A stretch of DNA of 64,000 bases from Novosphingobium sp. SG751A (GTDB lineage: Bacteria; Pseudomonadota; Alphaproteobacteria; Sphingomonadales; Sphingomonadaceae), in the NCBI RefSeq assembly GCF_013149295.1, contig NZ_JABGCB010000022.1:1-64000 (forward strand), in the 5' to 3' direction. Positions 34,889 through 43,365 of the stretch are shown here, piece after piece. Numbering within the stretch: position 1 is the first letter of the stretch; each line of letters opens with the position of its first letter. Under the pieces are notes generated by a model, which was not told where the DNA came from, did no database searches, and saw only the letters and a list, made by a program, of their open reading frames with translations. Made by a program: the position numbers and the translations under genes.

Positions 34889-34918
34889 GCATCCGCTTGA
34901 CAGAAATGCATGGTTATT

Positions 34919-34929
34919 TAGTCTGATTA
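34919..34929. promoter_or_regulatory. GntR/FCD-like operator upstream of CE1-GH27
   Basis: TAGTCTGATTA matches TNRTCNGAYNA fully, and its reverse complement shares ATTTATAATCA.ACTA.AT with the galM site. It lies in a 177-base AT-rich gap between the cupin gene and the esterase gene. Confidence 0.6.
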
Positions 34930-35065
34930 TAAATCATCCGTATTCGCCTTTGCCGATGCCAATACCGCGATGATTCGCACCACCTCCGCCTTTATTCTCA
35001 TTATTCTCAAAGGATGATGTCGGGCGGGGCACAAAAATACTAAACAGACAAATCGGGAGAAGCCC

Positions 35066-36139
35066 ATGAAACGCTCCGCCCTGCTGTGCACGCTCGCGCT
35101 GATGACAGCGCCCGTGCAGGCACAGGTCAACACCGCCGCGCCGGCGGCCGTTGCCGGCGCCCCTGCCACCACGGTGCAGACCATTACCGTACACGGCGCC
35201 GCGCTCGAACATGCGCTGGAAGGCGACAGCGCCGACCGTGAAGTTCTGGTCGTGCTGCCGCCCAGCTATGGCCGCGACAGAAACCGGCGCTATCCGGTGG
35301 TCTATGCGCTGCATGGCTATTCCATCGGCGCGCGCCAATGGACCGGCGAGATCCATGTGCCGCAGGTCATCGAAAACGCCTATGCGCAGGGCGCGCAGGA
35401 GATGATCTTCGTCTTTCCCGACAGCAAGACCGCGCATAATGGCTCGATGTATTCCAGTTCGGCCACCACGGGCGATTTCGAGACTTTCATCTCGCGCGAT
35501 CTGGTCGCCTATATCGACGCGCATTACCGCACCATCGCCCTGCGCGAGAGTCGCGGCCTCGTCGGCCATTCGATGGGCGGCTATGGCGCCAGCAGGATCG
35601 GGATGAAACATGCCGATGTGTTTGGCGCGCTTTATCTGATGAGCCCCTGCTGTCTTTCGGCACGCGGACTGTTCGGCGTCTCGCCCGAGGCGATGCAGGC
35701 CTATGCGGCCATGAAATCCCCCGCAGATTCGGCCGGCCTGTCCTGGGCCCAGCGCGGCACACTGGCCGCGGCCGCCGCATGGTCGCCCAATCCCAAAAAC
35801 CCGCCGCTCTACCTCGATCTGCCCATGGCCGCAGATCCCGCAGGCGACTACAAACAGCGCGAGGATGTGTTGGCCAAATGGGCGGCCAATGCCCCGCTCT
35901 CCTTTGTGGATCAATATATTGGCCAGTTGCGCCGCTATGCCGCCATCGCCATGGATGTGGGCGACAAGGACGGTCTGAAGGCCGATACCGCCCGGCTGCA
36001 CGATGTGCTGGACAGCTATGGCATCGCCAACAGTTTCACCATCTATGAAGGCGATCACACCAACCGCGTCGCCTTCCGTTTTCAGGATCAGGTCGTGCCC
36101 TTCTTCAGCCAGCACCTCATGTCTGGAAAACGCCCGTGA
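35066..36139 (+). CDS. CE1-like esterase, exported
   Basis: 357 aa alpha/beta hydrolase of the esterase D / feruloyl esterase type. It has a signal peptide (LLCTLALMTAPVQAQ), the YPVVYALHGYSIGARQWTGE oxyanion region, S169 in GHSMGGYGA, a probable acid in AMDVGDKDGLK, and the histidine in YEGDHTNRV. Family members release ferulate or acetate from arabinoxylan, which fits the surroundings. GGGAGAAG before the ATG supports the start. The last four bases overlap a GTG of the GH27 gene, so the two are probably translated together. A FadR-like site lies upstream. Acyl specificity is not readable. Confidence 0.88.
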   Translation: MKRSALLCTLALMTAPVQAQVNTAAPAAVAGAPATTVQTITVHGAALEHALEGDSADREVLVVLPPSYGRDRNRRYPVVYALHGYSIGARQWTGEIHVPQVIENAYAQGAQEMIFVFPDSKTAHNGSMYSSSATTGDFETFISRDLVAYIDAHYRTIALRESRGLVGHSMGGYGASRIGMKHADVFGALYLMSPCCLSARGLFGVSPEAMQAYAAMKSPADSAGLSWAQRGTLAAAAAWSPNPKNPPLYLDLPMAADPAGDYKQREDVLAKWAANAPLSFVDQYIGQLRRYAAIAMDVGDKDGLKADTARLHDVLDSYGIANSFTIYEGDHTNRVAFRFQDQVVPFFSQHLMSGKRP

Positions 36140-38043
36140 GGCGCGCGGTGAAAACCGGCCTGATGCTGGCCGCCAGCCTGATTGGAACCGGACTCCACGC
36201 GGCCCCGGCCCGGACCGATCCTCTGGCCCCAACGGCGCAATGGAGCGTCACCGCGCGCGGTCAGGCCCCCCTGCCCCCGATGGGCTGGAACAGTTGGAAC
36301 GCCTTCAACAGCGACATTGACGAGGAAAAGCTGATGGCGGCAGCCAAAGCGCTGGTCGATACCGGGCTGGCGGCCAAGGGCTATCGCTATGTCGATATTG
36401 ACGATGGCTGGTGGCTCAAACGGCGCCGGAATGATGGGCGCTTGCTGATCCGCACCGCCGCTTTCCCCTCGGCGCAGACCGGCGACGGCAACACCAGCTT
36501 TCGCCCCCTGACCGACCGGTTGCATAGGATGGGGCTGAAGGCGGGCATCTATTCCGACATTGGCCGCAATTCCTGCGGTCAGGCCTACACCGCCGATTTC
36601 AAGGGACAGCCCGAAGGCAATATGGCCGAGCGCGAGGTGGGCCTGTATGACCATATTGATCAGGACATCGGCCTGATGATGGGCGAATGGGGCTTTGATC
36701 TCATCAAGATCGATGGTTGCGGCATCCGCGCCATGTCGAGCGAAAACAAACTGGTTTCCTCGGGCCAATATCGCGCGCTGGGGCCGCTGATCGATTACGA
36801 AAACCTCTCGCGCACCGATATTCCGGCTGTGCGCGATCTTTATCGGCGGGTAGGTCTGGCGCTGGCGCGCACGCGGCCGGCCAATGATTATGTGCTCTCC
36901 ATCTGTCTGTGGGGCGCGGCCGATGTGCGCAGTTGGGCCAAGGAACTGGGCAATATGTCGCGTACCAGCGAGGACATCTCGCCCAATTGGGAGCGGATGC
37001 TGCACAATCTCGATTCCGCATCCCGGCGCGAGCTTTACGCCCATCCCAACAGTTGGAACGATCCCGACATGCTCTATGTCGGGACGGGCGAGTTCGATAC
37101 CGCCCATATTGAGGAGGCCCGCTCGCATATGGCGCTCTGGGCGATGCTCAACGCGCCGCTGATCATCGGCTATGACATGCGCAAGGCCACGCCCGAATTG
37201 CTCTCCATTCTGGGCAACAGCGCGCTGATCGCGCTCAATCAGGATGCGGGCGGCAATCAGGCCGTGCTGGCCTATGATGGCGACACCGCGCAGATTTTCG
37301 TGAAAACGCTGGCCGATGGCGGCAAGGCGGTGGCGCTGCTCAACCGCACGGGCGCGCCGATCGATGTCAAACTCACCGCCGCCCATCTCAAATTGCGCGA
37401 GGACAGCGGGATCGACCTGACCGACCTGTGGACCGGGGCGCAGAGCCGTTTCACCAAGGAGGTCAACCTCCATCTGGCCGGGCATCAGACGCTGGTGTTC
37501 CGGGTTTCGGGCGCAAGGGCGCATCCGCAGGGCCTCTATCTCTCCGAAATGCCAGGCAGCGTGAACCCGGCGGTGGACGGCATTGCCGAGCCCATGGCCG
37601 ATCCGATGATCCATCGGGGCCTACTGCCCTGGCGCAACACGCGCGGCGATGGCGAACATCCGATTTATGGCGGATGGGGCGGCGCGCGCGCTGATGCCAC
37701 GCCTTATGGCATGAGCCTGCGCATCGGCGGGGTCAATTTCTCCAGCGGGATCGGCGCTCTGGCCAATTCGCGGCTGGAGGTGCGCAATGCCGGTTATCAC
37801 AGCTTTGCGGCCAGAGTGGGCGTCGATGATTCCGCCCTGTCACCCGGTGCGCGCGTGCGTTTCGAAGTCTTTGCCGATGGCCGCAGCGTGGCCCGCAGCG
37901 GATGGATGAAGCGCGGCGACCAGCCGGTGGCCTTGAACGCGCCGGTGGAAGGCTCGCGCATCATCGAACTGGTGGCGCGGGGCGATCGCGGAGATCTGCA
38001 GAATGTAACGGTAACATGGGGCGCGGCCGCGCTTGAACGCTGA
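36136..38043 (+). CDS. GH27 alpha-galactosidase with NPCBM-like domain, exported
   Basis: 635 aa. After a signal peptide (GLMLAASLIGTGLHA) the GH27 barrel starts PPMGWNSWNAFN. The nucleophile is D193 in LIKIDGCG and the acid is D311 in NDPDMLYVG; YRYVDIDDGWW is also conserved. A beta domain follows, then about 140 residues (YGGWGGARADATPYGMSL to NVTVTWG) of the NPCBM type that binds sugars. The enzyme removes alpha-galactose, or possibly beta-L-arabinopyranose, from hemicellulose side chains. GTG at 36136 overlaps the upstream stop (GTGA); a second GTG at 36148, six bases after GAGG, would give a shorter and better-placed signal peptide. Confidence 0.9.
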   Translation: MRRAVKTGLMLAASLIGTGLHAAPARTDPLAPTAQWSVTARGQAPLPPMGWNSWNAFNSDIDEEKLMAAAKALVDTGLAAKGYRYVDIDDGWWLKRRRNDGRLLIRTAAFPSAQTGDGNTSFRPLTDRLHRMGLKAGIYSDIGRNSCGQAYTADFKGQPEGNMAEREVGLYDHIDQDIGLMMGEWGFDLIKIDGCGIRAMSSENKLVSSGQYRALGPLIDYENLSRTDIPAVRDLYRRVGLALARTRPANDYVLSICLWGAADVRSWAKELGNMSRTSEDISPNWERMLHNLDSASRRELYAHPNSWNDPDMLYVGTGEFDTAHIEEARSHMALWAMLNAPLIIGYDMRKATPELLSILGNSALIALNQDAGGNQAVLAYDGDTAQIFVKTLADGGKAVALLNRTGAPIDVKLTAAHLKLREDSGIDLTDLWTGAQSRFTKEVNLHLAGHQTLVFRVSGARAHPQGLYLSEMPGSVNPAVDGIAEPMADPMIHRGLLPWRNTRGDGEHPIYGGWGGARADATPYGMSLRIGGVNFSSGIGALANSRLEVRNAGYHSFAARVGVDDSALSPGARVRFEVFADGRSVARSGWMKRGDQPVALNAPVEGSRIIELVARGDRGDLQNVTVTWGAAALER

Positions 38044-38062
38044 TCCTTTCGTCCAATCCGAA

Positions 38063-38097
38063 AAAGGCCCGATGCGCGGATCACGCATCGGGCCTTT
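38063..38097. terminator. Bidirectional terminator between GH27 and GH51
   Basis: AAAGGCCCGATGCG (38063-38076) pairs perfectly over 14 bases with CGCATCGGGCCTTT (38084-38097), loop seven bases. On the minus strand the stem runs into TTTTT, on the plus strand into CTTTCCTG, so both convergent operons can end here. Confidence 0.8.
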
Positions 38098-38175
38098 CCT
38101 GTTATTGCGGCGGCCGCAGGTGAGAGAAGCGCAGCCGCCGCAGGCGTGGACCCAGATCCACGCCTATTTCTGTCC

Positions 38176-39768
38176 TCAATCCAGCCGCACCACCGTGACC
38201 GAACGCGCGGGCAGCTCCAGCGTAAGACCGCCCGCCTTGCCCTTCACCGAAACCGGCTTGGGGGCGACCACGGCGGGCGCGTCAAACGTGTTCACACTGT
38301 CCACCTTGGGCGCGGTCAGGACATCGCCTGTGGCCGACTTATAGCCCGACAAATGGATGCTGGCGGGCGTTTCGGGGTCTATATTGACCAGCGAGAGCCA
38401 GAGATGCCCCTGCGCATCGCGCGCCGCCATCGCGTCCAGTTTCGGCATGGCGACCGCGCCGCGCACATATTCGCCCGCGGCAAACTGCACCGGCACAAAG
38501 CGCGCATCCTGAAACGGCACATACATGCGATAGACATGATAGGTGGGCGTCAGCACCATCTTCGCGCCATCGGTGAAGATCATGGACTGGAGCACATTGA
38601 TCATCTGGGCGATATTGGCCACCTTCACCCGGTCGGCATGGCGGGCAAAGATATTGAGGTTGATCGCGGCCAGAATGCCGTCGCGCAGGCTGTTTTGCTG
38701 CATCAGAAAACCGGGATTGGTGCCCGGCGTCGGCGTCAGCCATGCGCCCCATTCGTCCACGGCCAGAAACACCTTCTTGGCCGGATCATATTTGTCCATG
38801 ATAGCGGTCTGCGTGGTGATCAACTGATCCATCCGCAGCGTGTCCTTGATGACCGCCGCATAATCATCCAGCCCGAAGCCCGTGGCCACCCGATGCGGCG
38901 GCCATGCCCCGCCGATGGTGTAGCTGTGCAGCGAGATACCCTCGATGTCCCAGCTGTAGACATGGCCCTTCCACGCCTTCATCACTTCTTCGGTGTAATC
39001 CAGCTTGCCCCCGTCCCAACCCACGGCGATGCGCTTCATCTTGTCCTTTTCGCGCTGGGCCGGGTTGAAATTGCGGATGAAGTTGGTGAATCGCTTCATT
39101 TCCTCGACATAATGGTCGGCCGACATGGCGCCGCCGCAGCCCCAGTTTTCATTGCCAATGCCCAGCAGCGGCACTTTCCAGGGCCCGGCATGACCATTGG
39201 CGGCACGCTCCTTGGCCAGCGTTGTGTCCTTTTCGGCGGTCATATATTCCACCCATGCCGAAGCCTCGGCGGGGCTGCCCGATCCGACATTGACCGAAAC
39301 ATAGGGGTCGGCGCCGATCTGCTCGGCAAAATCCATGAATTCATGCGTGCCAAAGGCATTGGATTCGGGCACGCTGCCCCAATTGGTGTTGACCTGAACG
39401 CGGCGCTTGTCGGCCGGGCCGATACCGTCGCGCCAGTGATATTCGTCGGCAAAACAGCCGCCGGGCCAACGTACATTGGGCACCTTGATGGCCTTGAGCG
39501 CGGCCACCACGTCGGAGCGGATGCCGCGCACATTAGGAATGGGCGAATCCTTGCCCACCCAGATGCCGCCATAGATGCCGGAGCCGAGATGTTCGGCAAA
39601 CTGGCCGAAAATATTGCGATCGATGACATCGCCCGGCCTTGCGGCCTCCACCGTCACCTCCACCGGCGCGCCCGCCATGGCCGGGCCTCCCGCCATCAGA
39701 GCCGCACCCGCCCCGGCCAGAAAGGCTGAGCGCAAAGCGGCGCGCATCATGGTCTTTTCCACAAGCAT
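38176..39768 (-). CDS. abfA: GH51 alpha-L-arabinofuranosidase, exported
   Basis: 530 aa retaining enzyme that removes arabinofuranosyl side chains from arabinoxylan or arabinan. The acid/base E207 lies in GIGNENWGCGG and the nucleophile E339 in LAVDEWGAW; NVRWPGGCFADEYHW and ISLHSYTIGG are further family landmarks. The C-terminal beta-sandwich ends GLTLELPARSVTVVRL. Unlike many intracellular GH51 enzymes it has a signal peptide (AGAGAALMAGGPAMA), so it is periplasmic. The ATG at 39768, just after GGGGAGA, was chosen over a start 14 codons upstream. It is divergent from LacI regulator 2, with adjacent LacI- and FadR-type sites between. Confidence 0.94.
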   Translation of the reverse strand: MLVEKTMMRAALRSAFLAGAGAALMAGGPAMAGAPVEVTVEAARPGDVIDRNIFGQFAEHLGSGIYGGIWVGKDSPIPNVRGIRSDVVAALKAIKVPNVRWPGGCFADEYHWRDGIGPADKRRVQVNTNWGSVPESNAFGTHEFMDFAEQIGADPYVSVNVGSGSPAEASAWVEYMTAEKDTTLAKERAANGHAGPWKVPLLGIGNENWGCGGAMSADHYVEEMKRFTNFIRNFNPAQREKDKMKRIAVGWDGGKLDYTEEVMKAWKGHVYSWDIEGISLHSYTIGGAWPPHRVATGFGLDDYAAVIKDTLRMDQLITTQTAIMDKYDPAKKVFLAVDEWGAWLTPTPGTNPGFLMQQNSLRDGILAAINLNIFARHADRVKVANIAQMINVLQSMIFTDGAKMVLTPTYHVYRMYVPFQDARFVPVQFAAGEYVRGAVAMPKLDAMAARDAQGHLWLSLVNIDPETPASIHLSGYKSATGDVLTAPKVDSVNTFDAPAVVAPKPVSVKGKAGGLTLELPARSVTVVRLD

Positions 39769-39935
39769 TCTCCCCAAAAGGACTTTTGATTTTTTTGGCT
39801 CGGCGCCCAATAGGCACAGGCCGACAAAGCATCATGCGATCAAGGATCTCTCTCTTTCGCAAAACGCCATGCTCATCTGCCCATGCTGCTGGCAGCTATG
39901 CCTCTCAGTATTTGCCGATGTCGGCAGGCATCGTT

Positions 39936-39946
39936 TCGTCCGACTA
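39936..39946. promoter_or_regulatory. GntR/FCD-like operator, GH51 / LacI 2
   Basis: TCGTCCGACTA fits TNRTCNGAYNA at every fixed position and ends two bases before the LacI-type operator at 39948, so both regulators could not easily bind at once. Confidence 0.5.
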
Positions 39947-39947
39947 T

Positions 39948-39961
39948 TGATAGCGCTAACT
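39948..39961. promoter_or_regulatory. LacI-type operator, GH51 / LacI 2
   Basis: TGATAGCGCTAACT has two mismatches to the consensus. Its position between GH51 and the divergent LacI gene suggests autoregulation of that repressor together with control of GH51. Confidence 0.65.
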
Positions 39962-40066
39962 TTAACAAAACCGCCCGCCGGCGCAAGCCCCAATCGTGCC
40001 GGTCGTGCATCTCATGTTGCATTGCGCGAGGGCTCGCGCCAAATATCCCGAAAGGATAAGTATGAC

Positions 40067-41119
40067 ATGAAAGAACCTCGCCTGCGCCGCCGTCAATCCG
40101 GTCGCCCCACTGTCAATGACGTTGCCCGTCTGGCCCAATGTTCGCCGATGACCGTCAGCCGCGTCATCAACGGCAGCAGCGGCGTGCGCGAGGATACGCG
40201 GGTGGCCGTCGAGGCCGCGATCAAGGAACTGGATTATGCGCCCAACAAGGCCGCGCGCAGTCTGGCCGGCGTGTCGCAGATCCGGCTCGCGCTGCTCTAT
40301 GTAAACCCGTCGGCGGCCTATCTGACCGAATTGCTGATCGGGGGAATGGACGCGGCCAGCCGTCTCGACGCGCATCTTGTGATCGAACGCTGCGATGTGG
40401 GCGAGGACAAGGAAGGGCTGATCAACAAGCTGACCGCCAGCGGCATCGACGGTTTCATCCTGCCGCCGCCGCTCAGCGATGATGCCGAATTGCTGGCGCT
40501 GCTGCGGCGGCTGCGGGCTCATGCCATGCTGATCGGCCCCGGCCAGGCCGCCGCCCATCACGGCGCGGTAATGATCGACGATTATCAGGCCGCGCTGGAC
40601 ATGACGAAATATATTCTGGCGCTGGGCCATCGGCGCATCGGCTTTATCATCGGCAATCCGGCGCAATCGGTCAGCGCGCTGCGTCTGGCCGGTTTCCGCG
40701 ACAGTATGCTCAATGCCGGGGTGCCGGTGGATGAGGCGCTGATCCAGCAAGGGGAATTCACCTATCGTTCGGGCATGGATGCGGCGGCCAAGCTGCTGGC
40801 GATGAAGGAGAGACCCACGGCAATCTTTGCCTCGAACGACGATATGGCCGCCGGTTGCGTGGCAGCGGCCCATCGCATGAGGCTGGATGTGCCGGGCGAT
40901 CTCACCGTATGCGGCTTTGACGATACGGCGCTGGCCTCCACCATCTGGCCCGAATTGACCACCATCCGCCAGCCGATCCGTGAAATGGCCGAAAACGCCA
41001 TCGACCTGCTGGTGCAGGGCATCCGGCTGGAGCGCCAGAAACAGCCGCGCAAGCCGCGCCATATCTCGCTGGACTATACGTTCATCCAGCGCGAATCCGA
41101 CGGCCCTCCTCCCGCCTGA
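40067..41119 (+). CDS. LacI-family transcriptional regulator 2
   Basis: 350 aa from the ATG preceded by AAAGGA; a much longer open frame runs upstream through the promoter but has no support. The helix-turn-helix is TVNDVARLAQCSPMTVSRVI (about 16-35), the hinge region reads YAPNKAARSLAG, and the effector domain has NPSAAYLTELL, FIIGNPAQSVSALRLAGF and IFASNDDMAAGC. It is closely similar to LacI regulator 1 along its whole length, so the two are paralogues with a nearly identical recognition helix. An operator lies in its own promoter region. A pentose or oligosaccharide inducer is likely, and division of labour with regulator 1 is unknown. Confidence 0.93.
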   Translation: MKEPRLRRRQSGRPTVNDVARLAQCSPMTVSRVINGSSGVREDTRVAVEAAIKELDYAPNKAARSLAGVSQIRLALLYVNPSAAYLTELLIGGMDAASRLDAHLVIERCDVGEDKEGLINKLTASGIDGFILPPPLSDDAELLALLRRLRAHAMLIGPGQAAAHHGAVMIDDYQAALDMTKYILALGHRRIGFIIGNPAQSVSALRLAGFRDSMLNAGVPVDEALIQQGEFTYRSGMDAAAKLLAMKERPTAIFASNDDMAAGCVAAAHRMRLDVPGDLTVCGFDDTALASTIWPELTTIRQPIREMAENAIDLLVQGIRLERQKQPRKPRHISLDYTFIQRESDGPPPA

Positions 41120-41128
41120 CGCGCCCTT

Positions 41129-43042
41129 TCACGGCACAACGGGCAGGGCAAAGCCCGGCACCGGGATCTGGCGCGTGTCAAACAGATTGACCACCGGACT
41201 GTCGGCCCAGGCATAGCGCACCTGTGCCACCGGCTTGCCGTCATCGGCCAGAACCACGCTGTCGCCATCCGTGCGCGCGGCGGCATAGCGGCATTGGCCC
41301 GCGCCATCGCACAGTTCGAAACCAATCGGACCGGGCGCGCTCCACGCCTGTAACCCGCCCTCGATGCCGGAAAAACGGATGCGCAGGCCGCCCGTCTCGC
41401 GCCGCACCTCCACGGGCATGGGCATCGTACCCCCGCGCGCGGCCAGAGCCAGACGCTTGCCCAGCAAGGGCTTATTGGCGGGGTGAATATCGGTGCGTTC
41501 GCCAATATCGATGGCGCTGACCAGAGCGGCCTGCGGATCATCGACGGCGACGCGGCGCTGGTCATCGCGCAACGCGGCCCATGTGGACGCGCCGGGCGTC
41601 TGGCGTACCGGGCCGTAATTGGCCAATTGCACGATCTCGACCGCCAATTTCGCGCCAAATTGCCGCCGCCATCCCGCGATCAAGGCTTTCAGGCGATCGG
41701 CATAACCAGGCGTATCGACATCGCTTTCCCCCTGATACCACACCGCACCTTTCAGCGCGAACGTGCCAAGCGGGGCGATCATCCGGTTGTGCATCACGCC
41801 GATGCCCGCATTGGCGTCCCATGGGGTGCGCGGCGGATTGGCCCCCGCGCTCGAAATACTAAAGCGCCAGCCCTCGCCCAGCGGCATGGTTTCCCCGCCC
41901 GCAATGCGCAGCGCCAGCTTGTCCGCGCTGCTCGCAAAGCCGCCATTCCCATAGGTGTTGGTCACGGCCACCATGATCTCGTTGACGCCTTCGTGCAGAT
42001 AAGCGGGCGGCAGACGATATTCGCGCTGATAATCCCAGCCGAAACTGTTGCCCACCACGCGCCCGTTCACATAGGTCACATCCATGTCATCCAGCACGCC
42101 CAGCGCCAGCACGGCCCCGGCGGCGGCCTGTTCGCGGCTGAGCGTCACCTGACGGCGCAGCCAGACCGTGCCGAGCGGCTTGGCGGCCAGCGGCGTGCCT
42201 TCCCATGCCAGCCAGCCCTGGATCGAGGGCACCGGCTGCCAGTTCAGCGTGTCGGGTTGCAGCCATGGTTGACCGCCCCCGGTAGCGCCGCGATACCATG
42301 TCTCCCAGCGCGGCGAGAAGGCGGTGACGGCGGCCAGAGGATCGCTTTCAAAGCGCTTGATCGAGGCCATCTCCGCGCTGCCGTAAAGCGCCAGTCCGGC
42401 CTCCGGGGTCAGCCATGGGCGGATCTGCGAACCGCCCCAACTGGAATGGATCGCCCCCATCGGCACTTTGAGCGCCTTGCGCAGATCGCGCAGCATGAAA
42501 TAGCAGGCCGCCGAAAAGCCGGTAACGCTGTCGCGATCGGCCGATTGCCATGCCACGGACCGGGCAAAATCAACCTGCGGGGAAAAGGAAATGGCCTGCG
42601 GGATGGTCAGCAGGCGCAATTGCGGGTCGCGGGACATCGCGGCCTCAACCCCGCCATTCAGCGCCCGCGCCACGGGGAATTCCATATTCGACTGCCCCGA
42701 ACACAGCCAGACATCGCCCACCAGCAGATCATGCCGCACGAGCCTTTCGCCGCCCGCCTCCACCGTCAGATCGACCGGCGCCTCTGATGCCTCGCGCGCG
42801 GGAAAGGTCAGGGTGAAATGGCCGGTCCTGTCGGCGCGGGCCTGCGCCTGCGCGCCGCCGAGCGATGCCTTGACCGTCGCACCCGGCATGGCGGTGCCGC
42901 CGACCACCACCGGCACCTCGCGCTGGATCACGCCATGGTCGCTCCACACCGGCGACAGGGTGAGCGACGCCGCCTGCGCCGCGCCGCCCGCCAGCGCCGC
43001 CCCAAGGATCGTGGTCAGCCGCCCATACCTAGCCATTCTCAT
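41129..43042 (-). CDS. SASA-type (CE20-like) acetylesterase, exported
   Basis: 637 aa. A signal peptide (LGAALAGGAAQA) is followed by an N-terminal beta region and an SGNH hydrolase that is split by a large insertion. S118 lies in CSGQSNMEF; the second half returns with KGAVWYQGESDV, and the closing D/H pair is probably in IDIGERTDIHPAN. The insertion (about 280-420: PLGTVWLRRQVTLS, DVTYVNGRVVGNS) is a jelly-roll like GH2 sugar-binding domains. This split layout is shared by sialate O-acetylesterase homologues and by CE20 xyloglucan acetylesterases; with GH95 and GH9 nearby, plant glycan deacetylation is more likely than sialate. The ATG at 43042 follows GGAG. Confidence 0.85.
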   Translation of the reverse strand: MRMARYGRLTTILGAALAGGAAQAASLTLSPVWSDHGVIQREVPVVVGGTAMPGATVKASLGGAQAQARADRTGHFTLTFPAREASEAPVDLTVEAGGERLVRHDLLVGDVWLCSGQSNMEFPVARALNGGVEAAMSRDPQLRLLTIPQAISFSPQVDFARSVAWQSADRDSVTGFSAACYFMLRDLRKALKVPMGAIHSSWGGSQIRPWLTPEAGLALYGSAEMASIKRFESDPLAAVTAFSPRWETWYRGATGGGQPWLQPDTLNWQPVPSIQGWLAWEGTPLAAKPLGTVWLRRQVTLSREQAAAGAVLALGVLDDMDVTYVNGRVVGNSFGWDYQREYRLPPAYLHEGVNEIMVAVTNTYGNGGFASSADKLALRIAGGETMPLGEGWRFSISSAGANPPRTPWDANAGIGVMHNRMIAPLGTFALKGAVWYQGESDVDTPGYADRLKALIAGWRRQFGAKLAVEIVQLANYGPVRQTPGASTWAALRDDQRRVAVDDPQAALVSAIDIGERTDIHPANKPLLGKRLALAARGGTMPMPVEVRRETGGLRIRFSGIEGGLQAWSAPGPIGFELCDGAGQCRYAAARTDGDSVVLADDGKPVAQVRYAWADSPVVNLFDTRQIPVPGFALPVVP

Positions 43043-43210
43043 CGCATCATCTCCGTCAGGGAGGAAAGGCTGTCGCGGCGCGATCAGACGGGAACAGGCC
43101 GCCATCCGACGCTCAATCTGCACCCATTCACCGCTGTGCCGCGAAACTGCGGCAAAAGCCGGCCTTCCGGCAAGCCGCGGGCACATCAGACATCCGTCCC
43201 ACCATTTTTC

Positions 43211-43224
43211 TGATAACGCTATCC
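43211..43224. promoter_or_regulatory. LacI-type operator, acetylesterase / GH127
   Basis: TGATAACGCTATCC has two mismatches to the consensus and keeps the central CG. It lies about 170 bases upstream of the acetylesterase and 140 upstream of GH127. Confidence 0.6.
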
Positions 43225-43323
43225 TAGTAACACTCCCCGCGAACGGCAAGAGAGAATGCAGTCATTTTAGGGCTTGGTGCCCATTGGCAATCAGGGTCTT
43301 GGAGCCATGGATTTTAGCTGATA

Positions 43324-43337
43324 GGATAACGCTACCT
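43324..43337. promoter_or_regulatory. LacI-type operator near GH127, weak
   Basis: GGATAACGCTACCT has four mismatches but the same spacing and central CG. It sits 28 bases before the GH127 start, in a position typical for repression. Confidence 0.4.
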
Positions 43338-43365
43338 TTTTAAAATCGAGAACAAGGGGAGAGCC

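Larger units (their letters stand above)
43043..43365. promoter_or_regulatory. Divergent promoter region, acetylesterase / GH127
   Basis: 323 bases. The acetylesterase frame stays open into it as far as 43249, but that extension has no ribosome site and no signal peptide. Two LacI-type sites bracket 113 bases. TTTTCTGATAA at 43206-43216 overlaps the first and loosely fits the FadR-like skeleton. Confidence 0.55.

Noticed and set aside
34897..34933. A sigma-70 promoter (TTGACA) before the CE1 esterase
   Set aside because: TTGACA at 34897-34902 has no acceptable -10 element at 16-18 bases; the nearest TATAA-like sequence is about 25 bases away and coincides with the FadR-like site.
41129..43042. 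True sialate O-acetylesterase function
   Set aside because: The family name is inherited from SASA homologues; no sialic acid genes are present and the split-SGNH layout also fits CE20 xyloglucan acetylesterases, which suit the locus better.
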